Source of the DNA: Duganella sp. sic0402
Lineage (GTDB): Bacteria > Pseudomonadota > Gammaproteobacteria > Burkholderiales > Burkholderiaceae_D
Assembly (NCBI RefSeq): GCF_019219065.1
Contig: NZ_JAHUWK010000004.1
Location: forward strand, 1 to 64,000
Direction of reading: 5' to 3'
Length of the DNA: 64,000 nt
The position numbers and the translations under genes are program-made. The notes below the pieces were generated by a model. It did not search any database, was not told the DNA's origin, and worked only from the letters and a program-made list of their open reading frames with translations. Positions 1 to 10,147 of this stretch are shown one piece after another. The stretch's first letter is position 1; the number at the start of each line of letters is the position of its first letter.

Positions 1-899
1 CGAGAGCCGTAGTTCGGCGGGAAGTCGCAGCATCGTGGGCATGATGCGCGAGGAAGGCACGGCAATTGGCCGCTTCAAAGTCAGTCGTTTGATGGAGGAG
101 TTGGGGCTGGTCTGCAAGCAGCCTGGCAGCCATGCCTATAAGCAGGCCACGGTAGAGCGGGTCGATATTCCGAACCACCTCAATCGTGAATTTATAGTGG
201 AGGCGCCAAATCAGGTCTGGTGCGGGGACATCACCTATGGTACGCCCAGCCAGCGTAGCCCGCCCACAAGGGGTGAAGCTGCTTGAGCATGTTTGGAATG
301 CAGGACCGATAAGGTCTCATTTTTTTTCGGGAATGCCCTTCTTCTGCTACGAGAAGAAGTGAGCCGAAGCGGCGGTGACTTGCCGACACTGGCAAGGTGA
401 CGAAGTCCGTGGGAAACGGGGTTTGCGGCGAAACAGTTACGCCAAGATGAACCTCTAGGCTGAGTATGGGACGGTTGAGGAAAACGAACCTGTTAATCCG
501 CACCTGAGGGTTGAAATGTCACCCCTGCCTACACTGTTTAACAGGCAGGACGTGGATCGGTTTCAGTTACACGTAAGACCTGAAATCGCGAGTGTCGATC
601 AGACATGTATGCTGATCGACATGGGGGCATGGAGAGCGCGTAGCTAGACCATGACATCCGCGACGACTTGCGGAAAGCAAGGACAAAGGCTGCGACAGGC
701 AACCTCGCCCATGCGTTTAAGTCCAGCATGTGAACTGGGGAAGGTCTGCACGGATGCGAAGGGAGTGTGCCCCCGATGACGTGCAGGCTGGCGGAACCTC
801 CGTAGTAGTCCGAGATCGGGAAATCCGGTCACATGGCGAAGGGAGGTAGTTCAAGTGGTTTGCTTGGTCGATTAACTGACCACAATGAGGTGAAGACCT

Positions 900-2432
900 T
901 TGATAATCAGTGAAATACAAAGCAAGCTGGCGACATGGTCCACGGAAAACAAAGAGCGCAAGTTCGACCGTCTCCTGAGGCTCGTCGCCGACAAAGCCTG
1001 GCTCAGTGAAGCGGCTCGTATTACGCTGGCCTCCAGCGGAGCCAAAACGCCGGGCGTCGACGGTATCGACAAGGTTCGAATGGACGAGCATCTCCACGAT
1101 GAACTTGCGGCGATCCGTGCCGAACTGTTGGCGGGGTCGTATCGCCCGCTGCCAGCGCGGCGTGTATTGATTCCTAAAGCGAACGGCAAAATGAGGCCGC
1201 TGGGCATTCCTTGTCTTCGCGATCGTATTGTGCAACGGGCTGTTCTGATGGTGATGGAGCCCATATGGGAAAGCGATTTCCATACGGCGTCACATGGATT
1301 CAGACCGGCCCGTAGCGTGCACCACGCGATACGTACGGTGAAACTTCAACTGCAAGATGGTGGTGCTGAAAGTACCGCAGGCCGCTGGGTGATCGAAGGT
1401 GATCTAGCCAGCTACTTCGATACCGTACATCACCGCCTGCTCATGAAGGGAATTCGTAAGCGTATCGCCGATCAGCGCTTGCTGGAACTGCTCTGGAAAT
1501 TCATCAAGGCAGGATGCGTTGATCACGGTCTGTTTCGAGCAGCAAGCGAAGGCGTCCCGCAAGGCGGGGTAATTTCACCATTGCTGTCCAACATCATGTT
1601 GCACGAGTTCGATGCTTGGATGGAGATGAATTACCTTAACAAGAAGGTGCGCAAAGACCGGTGGGCGTGGAACTTCGGCATCCTCAATCGGCGCCCCATC
1701 GCCGTGAGAGAAAACCGGCAGTGGATACCTGCAATATCATACTGTCGCTACGCTGATGATTTTGTGGTGGTCGTCAAAGGGACCAAGGCGGACGCGGAGG
1801 CAGTACGCGAAGCATGTCGCGGGTTTCTGGAAGACCAACTCAAGCTGACGCTGAACATGGAGAAAACCCGTGTTACGCACGTCAACGATGGTTTTGTTTT
1901 CCTCGGCCATCGCATCATCCGTAAGCGAGGTCCACGAGGCCGCATGCGGCCTGTCAGTACAATACCTTGGGAGAAGTACCGACGCTTTGCCGAGAAACTG
2001 GTCAGGCAGCTGTCGGGCGATTACGGTGCAAACCGGATGGATGTCGTGGAAAGCCTGAATCGGCAACTTGCAGGATGGGCAAACTTCTATCAGTACACCG
2101 ACTTTACGGCCACTATGTTTAGCAAGATGGACCGCACTGTCTTCTGGAAATTTGGGTACTGGCTTGCGCGTAAGTATCGGCGGGGCTTCCCGTCCCTGAT
2201 GCGCGACCATGTCTATGAACCAGAACCGGGGCAAGCGAAGACATGGGTAGTAGAAGGCCGTAACAGCCGTGGCTGGTATGGAGCGATAGCGCTTCGGCGT
2301 CTAGTCACAAGCCGCAAGGGGCAATTCAAATGGCGGACTCCGTCAGAAAATCCGTACATCGTGAGGGGCGATGCGCGGCGAACCATTGAGTCGCGCTACG
2401 CCGATGTTGCCTTTGCTATGAGCAGCACTTGA
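900..2432 (+). CDS. ltrA: Group II intron-encoded reverse transcriptase/maturase
   Basis: The 510-aa protein promotes splicing and reverse transcription of the host intron. It has the RT fingers-palm order, including PKANGKMRPLGIPCLRDR, the SHGFRP block, VPQGGVISPLLSN, and YADD at about residues 284-287 as the polymerase active site. A maturase domain X follows (NRQLAGWANFY and on). I see no HNH endonuclease zinc motifs at the C-terminus, so it would depend on other means of priming. The start is taken as TTG at 900, 7 nt after a GAGGTG ribosome site. The frame is intact throughout. Confidence 0.93.
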   Translation: MIISEIQSKLATWSTENKERKFDRLLRLVADKAWLSEAARITLASSGAKTPGVDGIDKVRMDEHLHDELAAIRAELLAGSYRPLPARRVLIPKANGKMRPLGIPCLRDRIVQRAVLMVMEPIWESDFHTASHGFRPARSVHHAIRTVKLQLQDGGAESTAGRWVIEGDLASYFDTVHHRLLMKGIRKRIADQRLLELLWKFIKAGCVDHGLFRAASEGVPQGGVISPLLSNIMLHEFDAWMEMNYLNKKVRKDRWAWNFGILNRRPIAVRENRQWIPAISYCRYADDFVVVVKGTKADAEAVREACRGFLEDQLKLTLNMEKTRVTHVNDGFVFLGHRIIRKRGPRGRMRPVSTIPWEKYRRFAEKLVRQLSGDYGANRMDVVESLNRQLAGWANFYQYTDFTATMFSKMDRTVFWKFGYWLARKYRRGFPSLMRDHVYEPEPGQAKTWVVEGRNSRGWYGAIALRRLVTSRKGQFKWRTPSENPYIVRGDARRTIESRYADVAFAMSST

Positions 2433-2437
2433 ATGGA

Positions 2438-2471
2438 GAGCCGGATGCATTGAGAGGTGCAAGTCCGGTTC
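2438..2471 (+). ncRNA. Group II intron domain V
   Basis: This 34-nt hairpin begins GAGCCGGATGC and ends AAGTCCGGTTC, with the GAGCCG...CGGTTC outer pairing and GAGA-type apical loop typical of the catalytic domain V. It lies immediately after the maturase stop. Domain VI follows at about 2475-2522, with arms around AGGCAGGG and CCCTGCCT. Confidence 0.9.
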
Positions 2472-2494
2472 GGAGAGGAGAGGCAGGGAGATAG

Positions 2495-2902
<408 letters not shown>

Positions 2903-2998
2903 TAACTGGATACGGCCACATCAGTTCAATGAAGGATTGGCGCCGGCCGTCACCGAAGAAAAACTTAACGTAGTGTCCGGGATGGGTTGACCACTACA

Positions 2999-3093
2999 GT
3001 CGCCATCTGATGTGCTTTTGCTTCGCCGTTGAATCTTTCGATTACGGCCTGCAATTTGACATCGATGTAGTCTTTTTCTGTTGGCGTATCCAT
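2999..3093 (-). pseudogene. 5' fragment of an unidentified gene truncated by the insertion sequence
   Basis: Reading down from the ATG at 3093 gives 31 clean codons beginning MDTPTEKDYIDVKLQAVIER. The frame then runs directly into the IS end. The fragment is charged and looks like a helical N-terminus, but I do not recognise the family, and no strong ribosome site is visible. The rest of the gene is presumably on the far side of the IS, outside this window. The remaining sequence up to 3222 contains only the promoter region of the next gene. Confidence 0.45.
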
Positions 3094-3222
3094 CGTTGCA
3101 TGGTTTGCGCCGATCGGGAATGCGTCAACGATATTCCTCAATAGTGCTTCGGGTCGTTAGCGCAGTTGCCGTGGAGGTGTGCTATGATTATTTTAATTAG
3201 GACTCCTATTTTGAGGTGAGTT

Positions 3223-3909
3223 ATGAATTGCATCGTGCTGTATCACGTTGGATTTGAAAATCTCGGGACGTTTGCTGCGCCGTTGGAGGCGCTTGGGTAT
3301 CGGGTGAGGTATCAGCACGCATCTCTGCCATTGTCGGCCGCGCAGTGGGGGGAGGCTGATTTGGTGGTGGTGCTGGGTGGTCCGATCGGTGTCAACGATA
3401 CGGCTCAGTATCCCTGGCTGGCTGCGGAGATTGAAGGCATCAAGTTGCGGCTGCAATTGAAACGGCCGATGCTGGGTGTTTGTCTTGGCGCGCAGTTGAT
3501 GGCCTTTGCTTTAGGCGGCGAAGTGGGGAGCAGGGCTGCGGGCAAGGAGATCGGCTGGTCTACGTTGGATATCAGCGAACAGGCTGGCCCATTGGCGCAT
3601 TTGCGCGATGTCCCGGTGCTGCACTGGCATGGCGATAACATCTGCTTGCCGGATGGCGTAGCGTCGATTGCTACGACGCCGGGGACGCCTTGCCAGGCCT
3701 TCATGGTCGGCCAGCACGCGCTGGGGATACAGTTCCACGCGGAGTTCGAGCCGGCAGCGCTGGAGCAGTGGCTCACCGGGCATGCCGTGGAGCTGCATCA
3801 CGCTGGCGTTAACTTGCAGGCTTTGCGCAGCGATACTCAACGCTATGGCGCGCAGCTTGAACGCGCAGGCCAAGCCGTCATTCGGGATTGGCTGACATGC
3901 GTAGCGTGA
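3223..3909 (+). CDS. Class I glutamine amidotransferase (GATase1) domain protein
   Basis: The 228-aa protein is related to the amidotransferase half of GMP synthase and to stand-alone glutamine amidotransferases. The nucleophile elbow is GVCLGAQL with Cys87, and the remaining triad is in QFHAEFE (His172, Glu174). The oxyanion region VVLGGPIGV is also present. No synthetase domain is attached, so the acceptor of the ammonia is unknown. A GAGGTGAG ribosome site precedes the ATG. The 3' end overlaps the following MOSC gene, which suggests co-transcription. Confidence 0.88.
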   Translation: MNCIVLYHVGFENLGTFAAPLEALGYRVRYQHASLPLSAAQWGEADLVVVLGGPIGVNDTAQYPWLAAEIEGIKLRLQLKRPMLGVCLGAQLMAFALGGEVGSRAAGKEIGWSTLDISEQAGPLAHLRDVPVLHWHGDNICLPDGVASIATTPGTPCQAFMVGQHALGIQFHAEFEPAALEQWLTGHAVELHHAGVNLQALRSDTQRYGAQLERAGQAVIRDWLTCVA

Positions 3910-4589
3910 TCGACGCGCTGTTCATCGGCAAGGCCAAGCCGCTGCCGAGGAATGGTCACGCCGACGTGGCGAGCGGTATCGTGAAGACGCTGCAGGCGGG
4001 CAAGGTCTGGCTGTCGTTCAACGGTCTTCAGGGTGATGAACAGGGTGATCGCATGTATCACGGTGGTCCGGAGAAGGCCGTGCATCACTATGCGGCCGAG
4101 CATTACGCACACTGGCGCGCGCAGTATCCGGATAGCCCGGTGCCGATGAGGCCCGGCGCGTTTGGCGAGAATATTTCCAGCACCGGCATGACGGAACAGA
4201 ATGTGTTCATTGGCGATGTCTACCGCGTCGGATCGGCGCTGGCGCAGGTGTCGCAAGGGCGGCAGCCATGCTGGAAGCTGAATCGCTTGCTGCAACGCGA
4301 AGACGCCGCGCTGGCGATGCAGCATTCAGGCGCAACCGGCTGGTACTACCGCGTGCTGCAAGAAGGCTGGATCGGCAGCGGCGATACGCTGGAACTGGTT
4401 GCGCGGCCGCAGCCAGAATGGCCGATGGCGCGTTTAATCAGCGCGCTGTTCGGCGTCGATACGCTGCCGGACGAATGGCGGCAGGCCGCGCAGATCGAGC
4501 AGCTGTCCGCAAACTGGTGCACCACATTTACCCGTCGCACCGAGTCGCTACAGATCGAGGACTGGACGCGGCGCTTGCGCGAGCCGTAA
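3897..4589 (+). CDS. MOSC domain-containing protein (YiiM-like)
   Basis: The 230-aa MOSC protein belongs to a family of sulfur-carrier or molybdenum-cofactor-associated proteins, some of which (YiiM, YcbX) reduce N-hydroxylated compounds. Visible signatures are the N-terminal GKAKPLPRNG, the QGDEQGDRMYHGGPEKAVHHY segment split across the fold, RPGAFGENI, and the conserved Cys in QGRQPCWKLN. I chose the ATG at 3897 because the protein then begins like YiiM; a TTG nine bases upstream is also in frame. The start overlaps the end of the amidotransferase gene. Confidence 0.87.
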   Translation: MRSVIDALFIGKAKPLPRNGHADVASGIVKTLQAGKVWLSFNGLQGDEQGDRMYHGGPEKAVHHYAAEHYAHWRAQYPDSPVPMRPGAFGENISSTGMTEQNVFIGDVYRVGSALAQVSQGRQPCWKLNRLLQREDAALAMQHSGATGWYYRVLQEGWIGSGDTLELVARPQPEWPMARLISALFGVDTLPDEWRQAAQIEQLSANWCTTFTRRTESLQIEDWTRRLREP

Positions 4590-4602
4590 GCGCCGCGCTT
4601 CA

Positions 4603-6900
4603 TTAACGCAGATCGTATTGCAGTTCGGCGATGAAGGTGCGCTGCGTGTACGGATGGAAGGCCCAATATTTGCGGTTGCCGAGGTTGTCGACGCCGACCG
4701 CAGCGCTCCACTGTTTGTCGAAACGATAGCGCAGTCGCGCATCGGTGACGAGGTAGCTGGAAACGCCGGTGTAGCTGGAGCCGTTGGGATCGGAGTTATC
4801 CAGCGTGCCCCATTGCTTGCCGCTATAACGCGCGCCCAGGCTGAGTGACCATACATCGTTGGGACGGTAGCTGGCCAGCAGGGTGGCGCGCTGGCGCGGC
4901 ACGCGCGGCTGGTCCTTGCCGATGCTTGCCGGGAAGTTGGGGTTGTCGATGATGGTCGAATCGGCGTAGGTGATGCTGCCGTTCAGTTCCAGCCCGGTCC
5001 ACAGCACGTTGTCAGCCTGTGCCGCCAGTTCAATGCCGTTGGTGCGAATGCGGCCGACGTTCTGAATGTTGGTGACGTTGGGCGTGACGGTGATGTTACG
5101 CTGCGAGTACAGCGCATCGCGCGTGGTTTCGTGGAACCAGGTGGCGCGCAACAAGCCCTGATCGAGCTTGCGTTCGGCGCTCAGCTCAGTGGTGACGGAG
5201 CGCTCGGGCTTGAGGTTGGGATCATTGTTCATCAGCGTGTCGCCAACGATGGCGCCCTGGTACAACTCGGCGACTGTCGGATAGCGCACCGCGCGGCCTG
5301 CGGAGGCTTTAAGCGTCCAGTCCTGATCCAGCGTGCGCGATAAAGCCAGCTTGGGCGAGAAGCTGGTTTCGTGGCGTTCGCCGAAGCGCTTGAGCGTCGA
5401 ACCGCTGCCAAGGCTGCCGTTGAAGGCGGACCAGCGCTCCAGACGTCCGCCCAGCGTGGCCTTCCAGTCTGACGCAAAGCGCCAGGTGTCTTGTGCGTAC
5501 AGGCTTTCCAGTCGCGTGTCGCCGTTAAAGCTGGAGGCGCTGGCGCCGGCTGCGCCATCTCGCCATTCCATAGTGTTGGACACCAGCGTGCGCAAACGGA
5601 AGCTATCCCGCTGGATGCCGAAATCGATGATGTGACGCTGATCGCCCGTTGGGCGCCAGATGCCTTTGGCCGCCAGCGTACTCCAGCCGCTGCCGCCCAT
5701 GTCGGTCAACGTGCCAGTCTTCGCTCCCGGCGTGTTGATGAAGGCGGTTGGCGTACGCACCAGGTCCTTGCGGTAATCGTAGTCGCTGACCGCCAGTTCC
5801 CAATCCCACACGCCCTTGGTATGGCTCTTCAGCGACAGGCCCTGCATCCAGTGTTCAAGCGCACCGCTGGCGGGGGCGAAGTCGGCCGGCGTCAGCGTGT
5901 ACTGGCGGCCGTCGATGTTGATCGCGCCACTGGTGACGGTATTGCCGGCCGCGTCGCGCAGGTAGGAGTTGACGCGGCGGTCGGCATCGTTCTGCCACCA
6001 GCCAAGCGTGTAGCTGGCGCGTATGGACGGCGTCAGGTCGTAAGCCAGTTTAACCTTGGCATGCTCTTGCTGCGTGTGGATCTGATTGGTGTCACCAAGG
6101 ATCAGCCAGTCGGCGTTGGATGGATTCTTGTCGCTGATGGCGCCGCTGACCGGCGTGCCGCCTTTGCCCGGCACACCAGCGCTGAGCAGCTTGTTGGCGA
6201 AGGTGATCGGCTGGCTGTTGTTGTCCAGATGATTGAGGCTGACCCACCACGACCAGTCGCCATGCCGGTTGCCGACCGATAGGCTGCCCTGGCGGCCGCC
6301 GTAGCGATGGTCGGCGCCATACAGTTTGAAGCCCTGGCTATAGCCGGAAAGGCGCGCGTGCACTTCCAGGCTAGTCGGCATACGGGTCAGATAGTCAACC
6401 ACCGCGCCGGCGGAGTTGCCGGGATAGGCGGCGGAGAATGGCCCGTACAGCACGTCGACGCGTTCGATTTCATCCGGCGCGACCATGCCCCAGCGTGGCG
6501 TGTAGGTCGCGCCGTTGCCAAGTAAATTCGACAGCAGGATGCCGTCGGCATACACCAGCGAGCGCGCGCTGTTGCCGGTTCCGGAGGCGCGGCTTGCAAG
6601 TACTGCGTGGTCGTAGTCGCCGATGTAGCGCTTGCGGACGTTCAGGCTGGGGAAGTATTTGAGCGCGTCTTCAGCGTCGGCAGCGTTAATGCTCTGTTCG
6701 ATCTGCGCGGCGGTGATGCCTTCGATGGTGGTCGGGATTTGTGTGGGCAGCGAGGTAGGACGGCCGCCGCTGATGGTGACCATGGCCATGGTGGCGGTTG
6801 GCAGTGGCTCAGCGTCTGTGGCCCAGGCTTGTTGAATGGCCAGGGCGCCTGTGGCGAGCGCGAATAGTGCCCCTTTCAAGGAGCGGGTTGAGATAGACAT
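4603..6900 (-). CDS. TonB-dependent outer-membrane receptor
   Basis: The 765-aa protein has a signal peptide (cleavage after about AWA), a plug domain (ISGGRPTSLPTQ, RVDVLYGPFSAAYPGNSAGAVV) and a 22-strand-type barrel ending in an aromatic-rich C-terminus (FIAELQYDLR). It would import a metal complex or other large ligand with TonB energy. Start chosen at 6900: it gives a proper signal peptide and an AAGGAAAA ribosome site. It is the last gene of the copper/nitrite cluster, 28 bp after the DUF2818 gene. The position suggests copper uptake, but no ligand can be read from the sequence. Confidence 0.9.
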   Translation of the reverse strand: MSISTRSLKGALFALATGALAIQQAWATDAEPLPTATMAMVTISGGRPTSLPTQIPTTIEGITAAQIEQSINAADAEDALKYFPSLNVRKRYIGDYDHAVLASRASGTGNSARSLVYADGILLSNLLGNGATYTPRWGMVAPDEIERVDVLYGPFSAAYPGNSAGAVVDYLTRMPTSLEVHARLSGYSQGFKLYGADHRYGGRQGSLSVGNRHGDWSWWVSLNHLDNNSQPITFANKLLSAGVPGKGGTPVSGAISDKNPSNADWLILGDTNQIHTQQEHAKVKLAYDLTPSIRASYTLGWWQNDADRRVNSYLRDAAGNTVTSGAINIDGRQYTLTPADFAPASGALEHWMQGLSLKSHTKGVWDWELAVSDYDYRKDLVRTPTAFINTPGAKTGTLTDMGGSGWSTLAAKGIWRPTGDQRHIIDFGIQRDSFRLRTLVSNTMEWRDGAAGASASSFNGDTRLESLYAQDTWRFASDWKATLGGRLERWSAFNGSLGSGSTLKRFGERHETSFSPKLALSRTLDQDWTLKASAGRAVRYPTVAELYQGAIVGDTLMNNDPNLKPERSVTTELSAERKLDQGLLRATWFHETTRDALYSQRNITVTPNVTNIQNVGRIRTNGIELAAQADNVLWTGLELNGSITYADSTIIDNPNFPASIGKDQPRVPRQRATLLASYRPNDVWSLSLGARYSGKQWGTLDNSDPNGSSYTGVSSYLVTDARLRYRFDKQWSAAVGVDNLGNRKYWAFHPYTQRTFIAELQYDLR

Positions 6901-6928
6901 AAAATTTTCCTTTGATCGGTTGTTGGGT

Positions 6929-7207
6929 TTATTTGCGCAGCAGGTGCCGGCAGACGATGCCGGGAAAGGCCAGCACCGCAAACAGCGCGAGCGTTACCGC
7001 CCACACTTCCCAGTTATGGCCGGACGGCTTGCCGACCGCGTTTTCCAGCATGCTGGCTGCAGTCATCCACAGCACATAGCCGGTGGCCCAGCCGGCGAGG
7101 TCGTTCAGCACCGGCCCCCAACTGCGCATGCCAATCAGGCGCAGGAAGGGCAGGTTGGCGAGCAGCGCCGCCAGGCCAAGGTTGATGAAGGCAATCGAGG
7201 TATGCAT
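6929..7207 (-). CDS. DUF2818 family small membrane protein
   Basis: The 92-aa protein has three hydrophobic segments. The ANLPFL motif near the N-terminus and the C-terminal WEVWAVTLALFAVLAFPG followed by a short basic tail match the DUF2818 family, which usually sits beside respiratory complexes. Its ATG overlaps the stop codon of the upstream cytochrome c synthase gene (ATGA), so translation is probably coupled. Function unknown. The link to cytochrome c assembly here is inferred from position only. Confidence 0.75.
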   Translation of the reverse strand: MHTSIAFINLGLAALLANLPFLRLIGMRSWGPVLNDLAGWATGYVLWMTAASMLENAVGKPSGHNWEVWAVTLALFAVLAFPGIVCRHLLRK

Positions 7208-8349
7208 CACAGGCTGCCGTAGGAGTGGAGGCCGGACAGGAACATATTCACGCCGAGGAAGGCAAACAGCGTGATGGCGAAGCCGACCAGCGACCACCAG
7301 GCCAGCACCGCGCCACGCATATTGCGCACCAGGCGGGCGTGCAGCCAGGCGGCGTAGTTAAGCCAGACGATCAGCGCCCAGGTTTCCTTCGGGTCCCACG
7401 ACCAGTAGCCACCCCACGCCTCGGCGGCCCACAGCGCGCCAAGAATGGTGGCGATGGTGAAGAACACGAAGCCCAGCGCGATCGCCTTGTACGACAGTTC
7501 ATCCAGCCACGCGCGGCCAGGCAGGCGGCTGGCGAAGAACGGCCGGCCCGCCAGCAGCCAGGCAGCGCCGAACATGGCCGCCATCGAGAATGCGCCGTAG
7601 CCGATGAAGTTGGCTGGCACATGCACTTTCATCCAGTACGATTTCAGCGCCGGGATCAGCGGTTGGATTTCGTGCGCGCCGGCGCCGTACTTGAACATGA
7701 AGGTGACAGCGGCGCTGACCAGCAGCATCGCGAACAAGCCTAGCTGGCGGCTGCCGAAATGATGTTCCAGGTGCAGGTACAGCATGGTGGTCAGGAAGCT
7801 GAACAGCACAAAAACTTCGTACAGATTGGACACCGGGATATGGCCGATGTCCGCGCCCATCAGATAGGACTCATACCAGCGCACCAGCAGGCCGGCCAGG
7901 CCGAACAGGCTGCCGATCCACGCCGCACGCGTGCCGAGGCGCATCCAGTTGGCCGAGCGCCGCAACCAGCCAAGCGCGTACAGCACGGTGGAAGACCAGT
8001 AACTGAAGCCCATCCACATGATGGCAGACTGGCTGGACAGGAAATACTTGAGCAGGAACACATGATCGGCCGCCACCAGCTGTTGGCGGTACAGCGCTAT
8101 CGCGAGCAGCGCCATGGCCGCCGCGCTCACGCTAAGCAGCTGTAACGCGTTCCAGGCCAGCGCCATGCACGCCAGGCCGATGGCGCTGGCGATCAGGATG
8201 GCGGTGTCGAAGATATCCATATGGGCATCGTGACGCAGCAGCGCGTAGCAGGTGGCGCCAACTAGCAGCACAACGTACAGGCCGCTGCGCAGCAGCTTGC
8301 GGCGGTCCGGGCCGATGACGGTGGTATAGCGATGGGAATACGCAAGCAT
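7207..8349 (-). CDS. ccsB: System II cytochrome c biogenesis protein, WWD subunit (CcsA/ResC; CcsB in some databases)
   Basis: This 380-aa polytopic membrane protein is the haem-handling half of the system II cytochrome c synthase. The tryptophan-rich WWD motif is seen in WGGYWSWDPKETWALIVWL. Conserved His residues flank it (FIGYGAF region before, NYAAWLHARL after). It delivers haem to the periplasmic CXXCH sites of apocytochromes together with ResB. It lies 10 bp downstream of resB. The cluster contains two cytochromes c as likely substrates, although it may serve the whole cell. Confidence 0.93.
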   Translation of the reverse strand: MLAYSHRYTTVIGPDRRKLLRSGLYVVLLVGATCYALLRHDAHMDIFDTAILIASAIGLACMALAWNALQLLSVSAAAMALLAIALYRQQLVAADHVFLLKYFLSSQSAIMWMGFSYWSSTVLYALGWLRRSANWMRLGTRAAWIGSLFGLAGLLVRWYESYLMGADIGHIPVSNLYEVFVLFSFLTTMLYLHLEHHFGSRQLGLFAMLLVSAAVTFMFKYGAGAHEIQPLIPALKSYWMKVHVPANFIGYGAFSMAAMFGAAWLLAGRPFFASRLPGRAWLDELSYKAIALGFVFFTIATILGALWAAEAWGGYWSWDPKETWALIVWLNYAAWLHARLVRNMRGAVLAWWSLVGFAITLFAFLGVNMFLSGLHSYGSL

Positions 8350-8359
8350 CTTGTTTACC

Positions 8360-10147
8360 TCATGGTGTGACGGCGCCCACCAGCTGCGCGATGGCGGCGG
8401 TGTGGCGCTCGAATTCGGCTTTGAGGGCCGGGGTGTTGCGGTTGGCGCTCAAGGCCAGCAGCAGCTTGCCGTCGGCGGTATGCAGCCACAAGCGGCGTTC
8501 GCGGATGAAGTACATGGCGCACACGCCCAGCGCGAGCAGTGCGCAGCCCAGGTAGACCAGCTTCGCTCCGGGCGCATGTGTTACCTGTAGGCCGGTGGCG
8601 TTGACTTGTTTAAAACGCTCGAAAGTGAATAGCGCGGGCAGCTTCATTGACAGTGTGTCGTCGTAGGCGGTCAGTGCGTCATGCAGCTGGCGCGGACTGA
8701 GATCGGGTGCCAGCAGTGACGCTGAACGTTCCAGCAGTTCCTGGTAGAGCTGGCCGGTTTTGCGCGCCTGCTCATGATCGTCGCGCTGTGCTGACAGTTC
8801 GCTCAAGGCGCGGTAGCCGGCGTGCTGAAAGGCTTCCAGCAGTGCGGAGGAGGTGGTGCTGAGCGTCGCCGCCAAGCGCGGATCGGCAACCTTGGCGGCG
8901 ACCTGCTGCGCTGCCATGGCGCGTTGTTCGGGATTGGCTAATGCCGCCGCCAGACGCAGATAGCCATCGATGCCGCCATCGGCGCCCAATGGAATGCGCA
9001 GGTAATCCATGGCTTCCTGGCTGCCCGCCTGGTGGCCGAGTACACGATAGTGCGCGCCGTCGATATCGATCGCCTGCTGGTAGAGCAGCCAGGTATCCGC
9101 CTGGCCCTGCTGGTCACGCAGGCGCAAGGCGAGCGATGGACCGATGTCGCGGGTGCGCTCGCCTGGCATGCCGCGCGAGTGCCAGCCGCCCGCGTCGCCG
9201 CGCTCCTTGTCGAAGACATTGATGGCGCGCAGCTCGGTAAATTCCAGTGTGGCCGGCTGGCCGTTTAACAGTAGCGGAGCGCTGTCGCCGATGATGCCTT
9301 GGATATCGTGCGGCGTGGTGCCATGCAGCCGCAGCGTGACCTGGCTGCCGCCATCGGCAAAGCCGGACTGGAACAGCGTCACGCCGCGATAGGTGTAGGG
9401 ATGATTGACCTGCAAGGTGGCTGGCGTCACGACGCCGTTGTCGACGATGTCGATCTCGCTGCTGAAATCCATCGGCTGCCCGTTGGGATAGTGGTCAATG
9501 CGGAATGACTTCAGGCGCACGCTGAATGGCAGTTTCTGCTCGGCGATCGCATCGCCATTCTGGAGCAGGCCAGTATCGCTGCTGGCGCCCTCCGCGATTG
9601 TCATGCTGGCGCGGTAGGATATGGTCCCATCGATCAGGCCGCCGACGCAGATCAGCACCATGGCGCCGTGCACCAGCAGGTAGCCTAGACGGCGCGCGCT
9701 GCCGGCCCGCGCAGCCAGTAGCGTGCCGCCGGCCGTGTTCACCTGCTTGTGGCGGAAACCATGCTGGCGCAAGTAGTCGCGCAAGGCGGCGGGTGGTGCG
9801 GACAGCGCAAGTTCGGCATGGCATTCCAGGTTGCGCAGGCTCGCCAGGCTTTTATTTTCGCGATAGTTGCGCATATCGCGCAGCATCGACGGTGTGTTCT
9901 GCCACAGGCACAGCGCGGTGGAACTGGCCATGAAAACCAGCAGCGTATAGAACCACCAGGCGTGATAAATATCGGTCAGTCCGCACAAGCTGAAAAAGGC
10001 CGCCCAGAACTCGCCATAGCGGCTGACGTAGACCACAGCTGGCTGGCTTTGTTGCAGCACTGAGCCGATGCTGGCGGCGACGGCCACCACAGTGAGGATG
10101 GCGATGGCGAAGCGCATTGAACGCAGTAGGTCGAGCAGGGCTTTCAT
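8360..10147 (-). CDS. resB: Cytochrome c biogenesis protein ResB
   Basis: The 595-aa protein begins MKALLDLLRSMRFAIAILTV, a ResB-type first membrane helix, and continues with helices around LYTLLVFMASSTALCLWQ, a large periplasmic domain, and a C-terminal helix (LVYLGCALLALGVCAMYF). ResB keeps the haem-binding Cys residues of apocytochromes reduced and forms the synthase with the WWD protein. Its ATG overlaps the stop of cusA (ATGA), so it is translationally coupled to a copper exporter, an unusual arrangement. Confidence 0.92.
   Translation of the reverse strand: MKALLDLLRSMRFAIAILTVVAVAASIGSVLQQSQPAVVYVSRYGEFWAAFFSLCGLTDIYHAWWFYTLLVFMASSTALCLWQNTPSMLRDMRNYRENKSLASLRNLECHAELALSAPPAALRDYLRQHGFRHKQVNTAGGTLLAARAGSARRLGYLLVHGAMVLICVGGLIDGTISYRASMTIAEGASSDTGLLQNGDAIAEQKLPFSVRLKSFRIDHYPNGQPMDFSSEIDIVDNGVVTPATLQVNHPYTYRGVTLFQSGFADGGSQVTLRLHGTTPHDIQGIIGDSAPLLLNGQPATLEFTELRAINVFDKERGDAGGWHSRGMPGERTRDIGPSLALRLRDQQGQADTWLLYQQAIDIDGAHYRVLGHQAGSQEAMDYLRIPLGADGGIDGYLRLAAALANPEQRAMAAQQVAAKVADPRLAATLSTTSSALLEAFQHAGYRALSELSAQRDDHEQARKTGQLYQELLERSASLLAPDLSPRQLHDALTAYDDTLSMKLPALFTFERFKQVNATGLQVTHAPGAKLVYLGCALLALGVCAMYFIRERRLWLHTADGKLLLALSANRNTPALKAEFERHTAAIAQLVGAVTP

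Noticed and set aside
717-1283. Long minus-strand open frame inside the group II intron
   Set aside because: It overlaps structured intron RNA and the reverse transcriptase in the antisense direction, and its product is Arg/Pro-rich without domain features.
5491-6282. Plus-strand frame of 263 codons
   Set aside because: It lies antisense to the TonB receptor, whose plug and barrel motifs are clear; the frame is open because of high GC.
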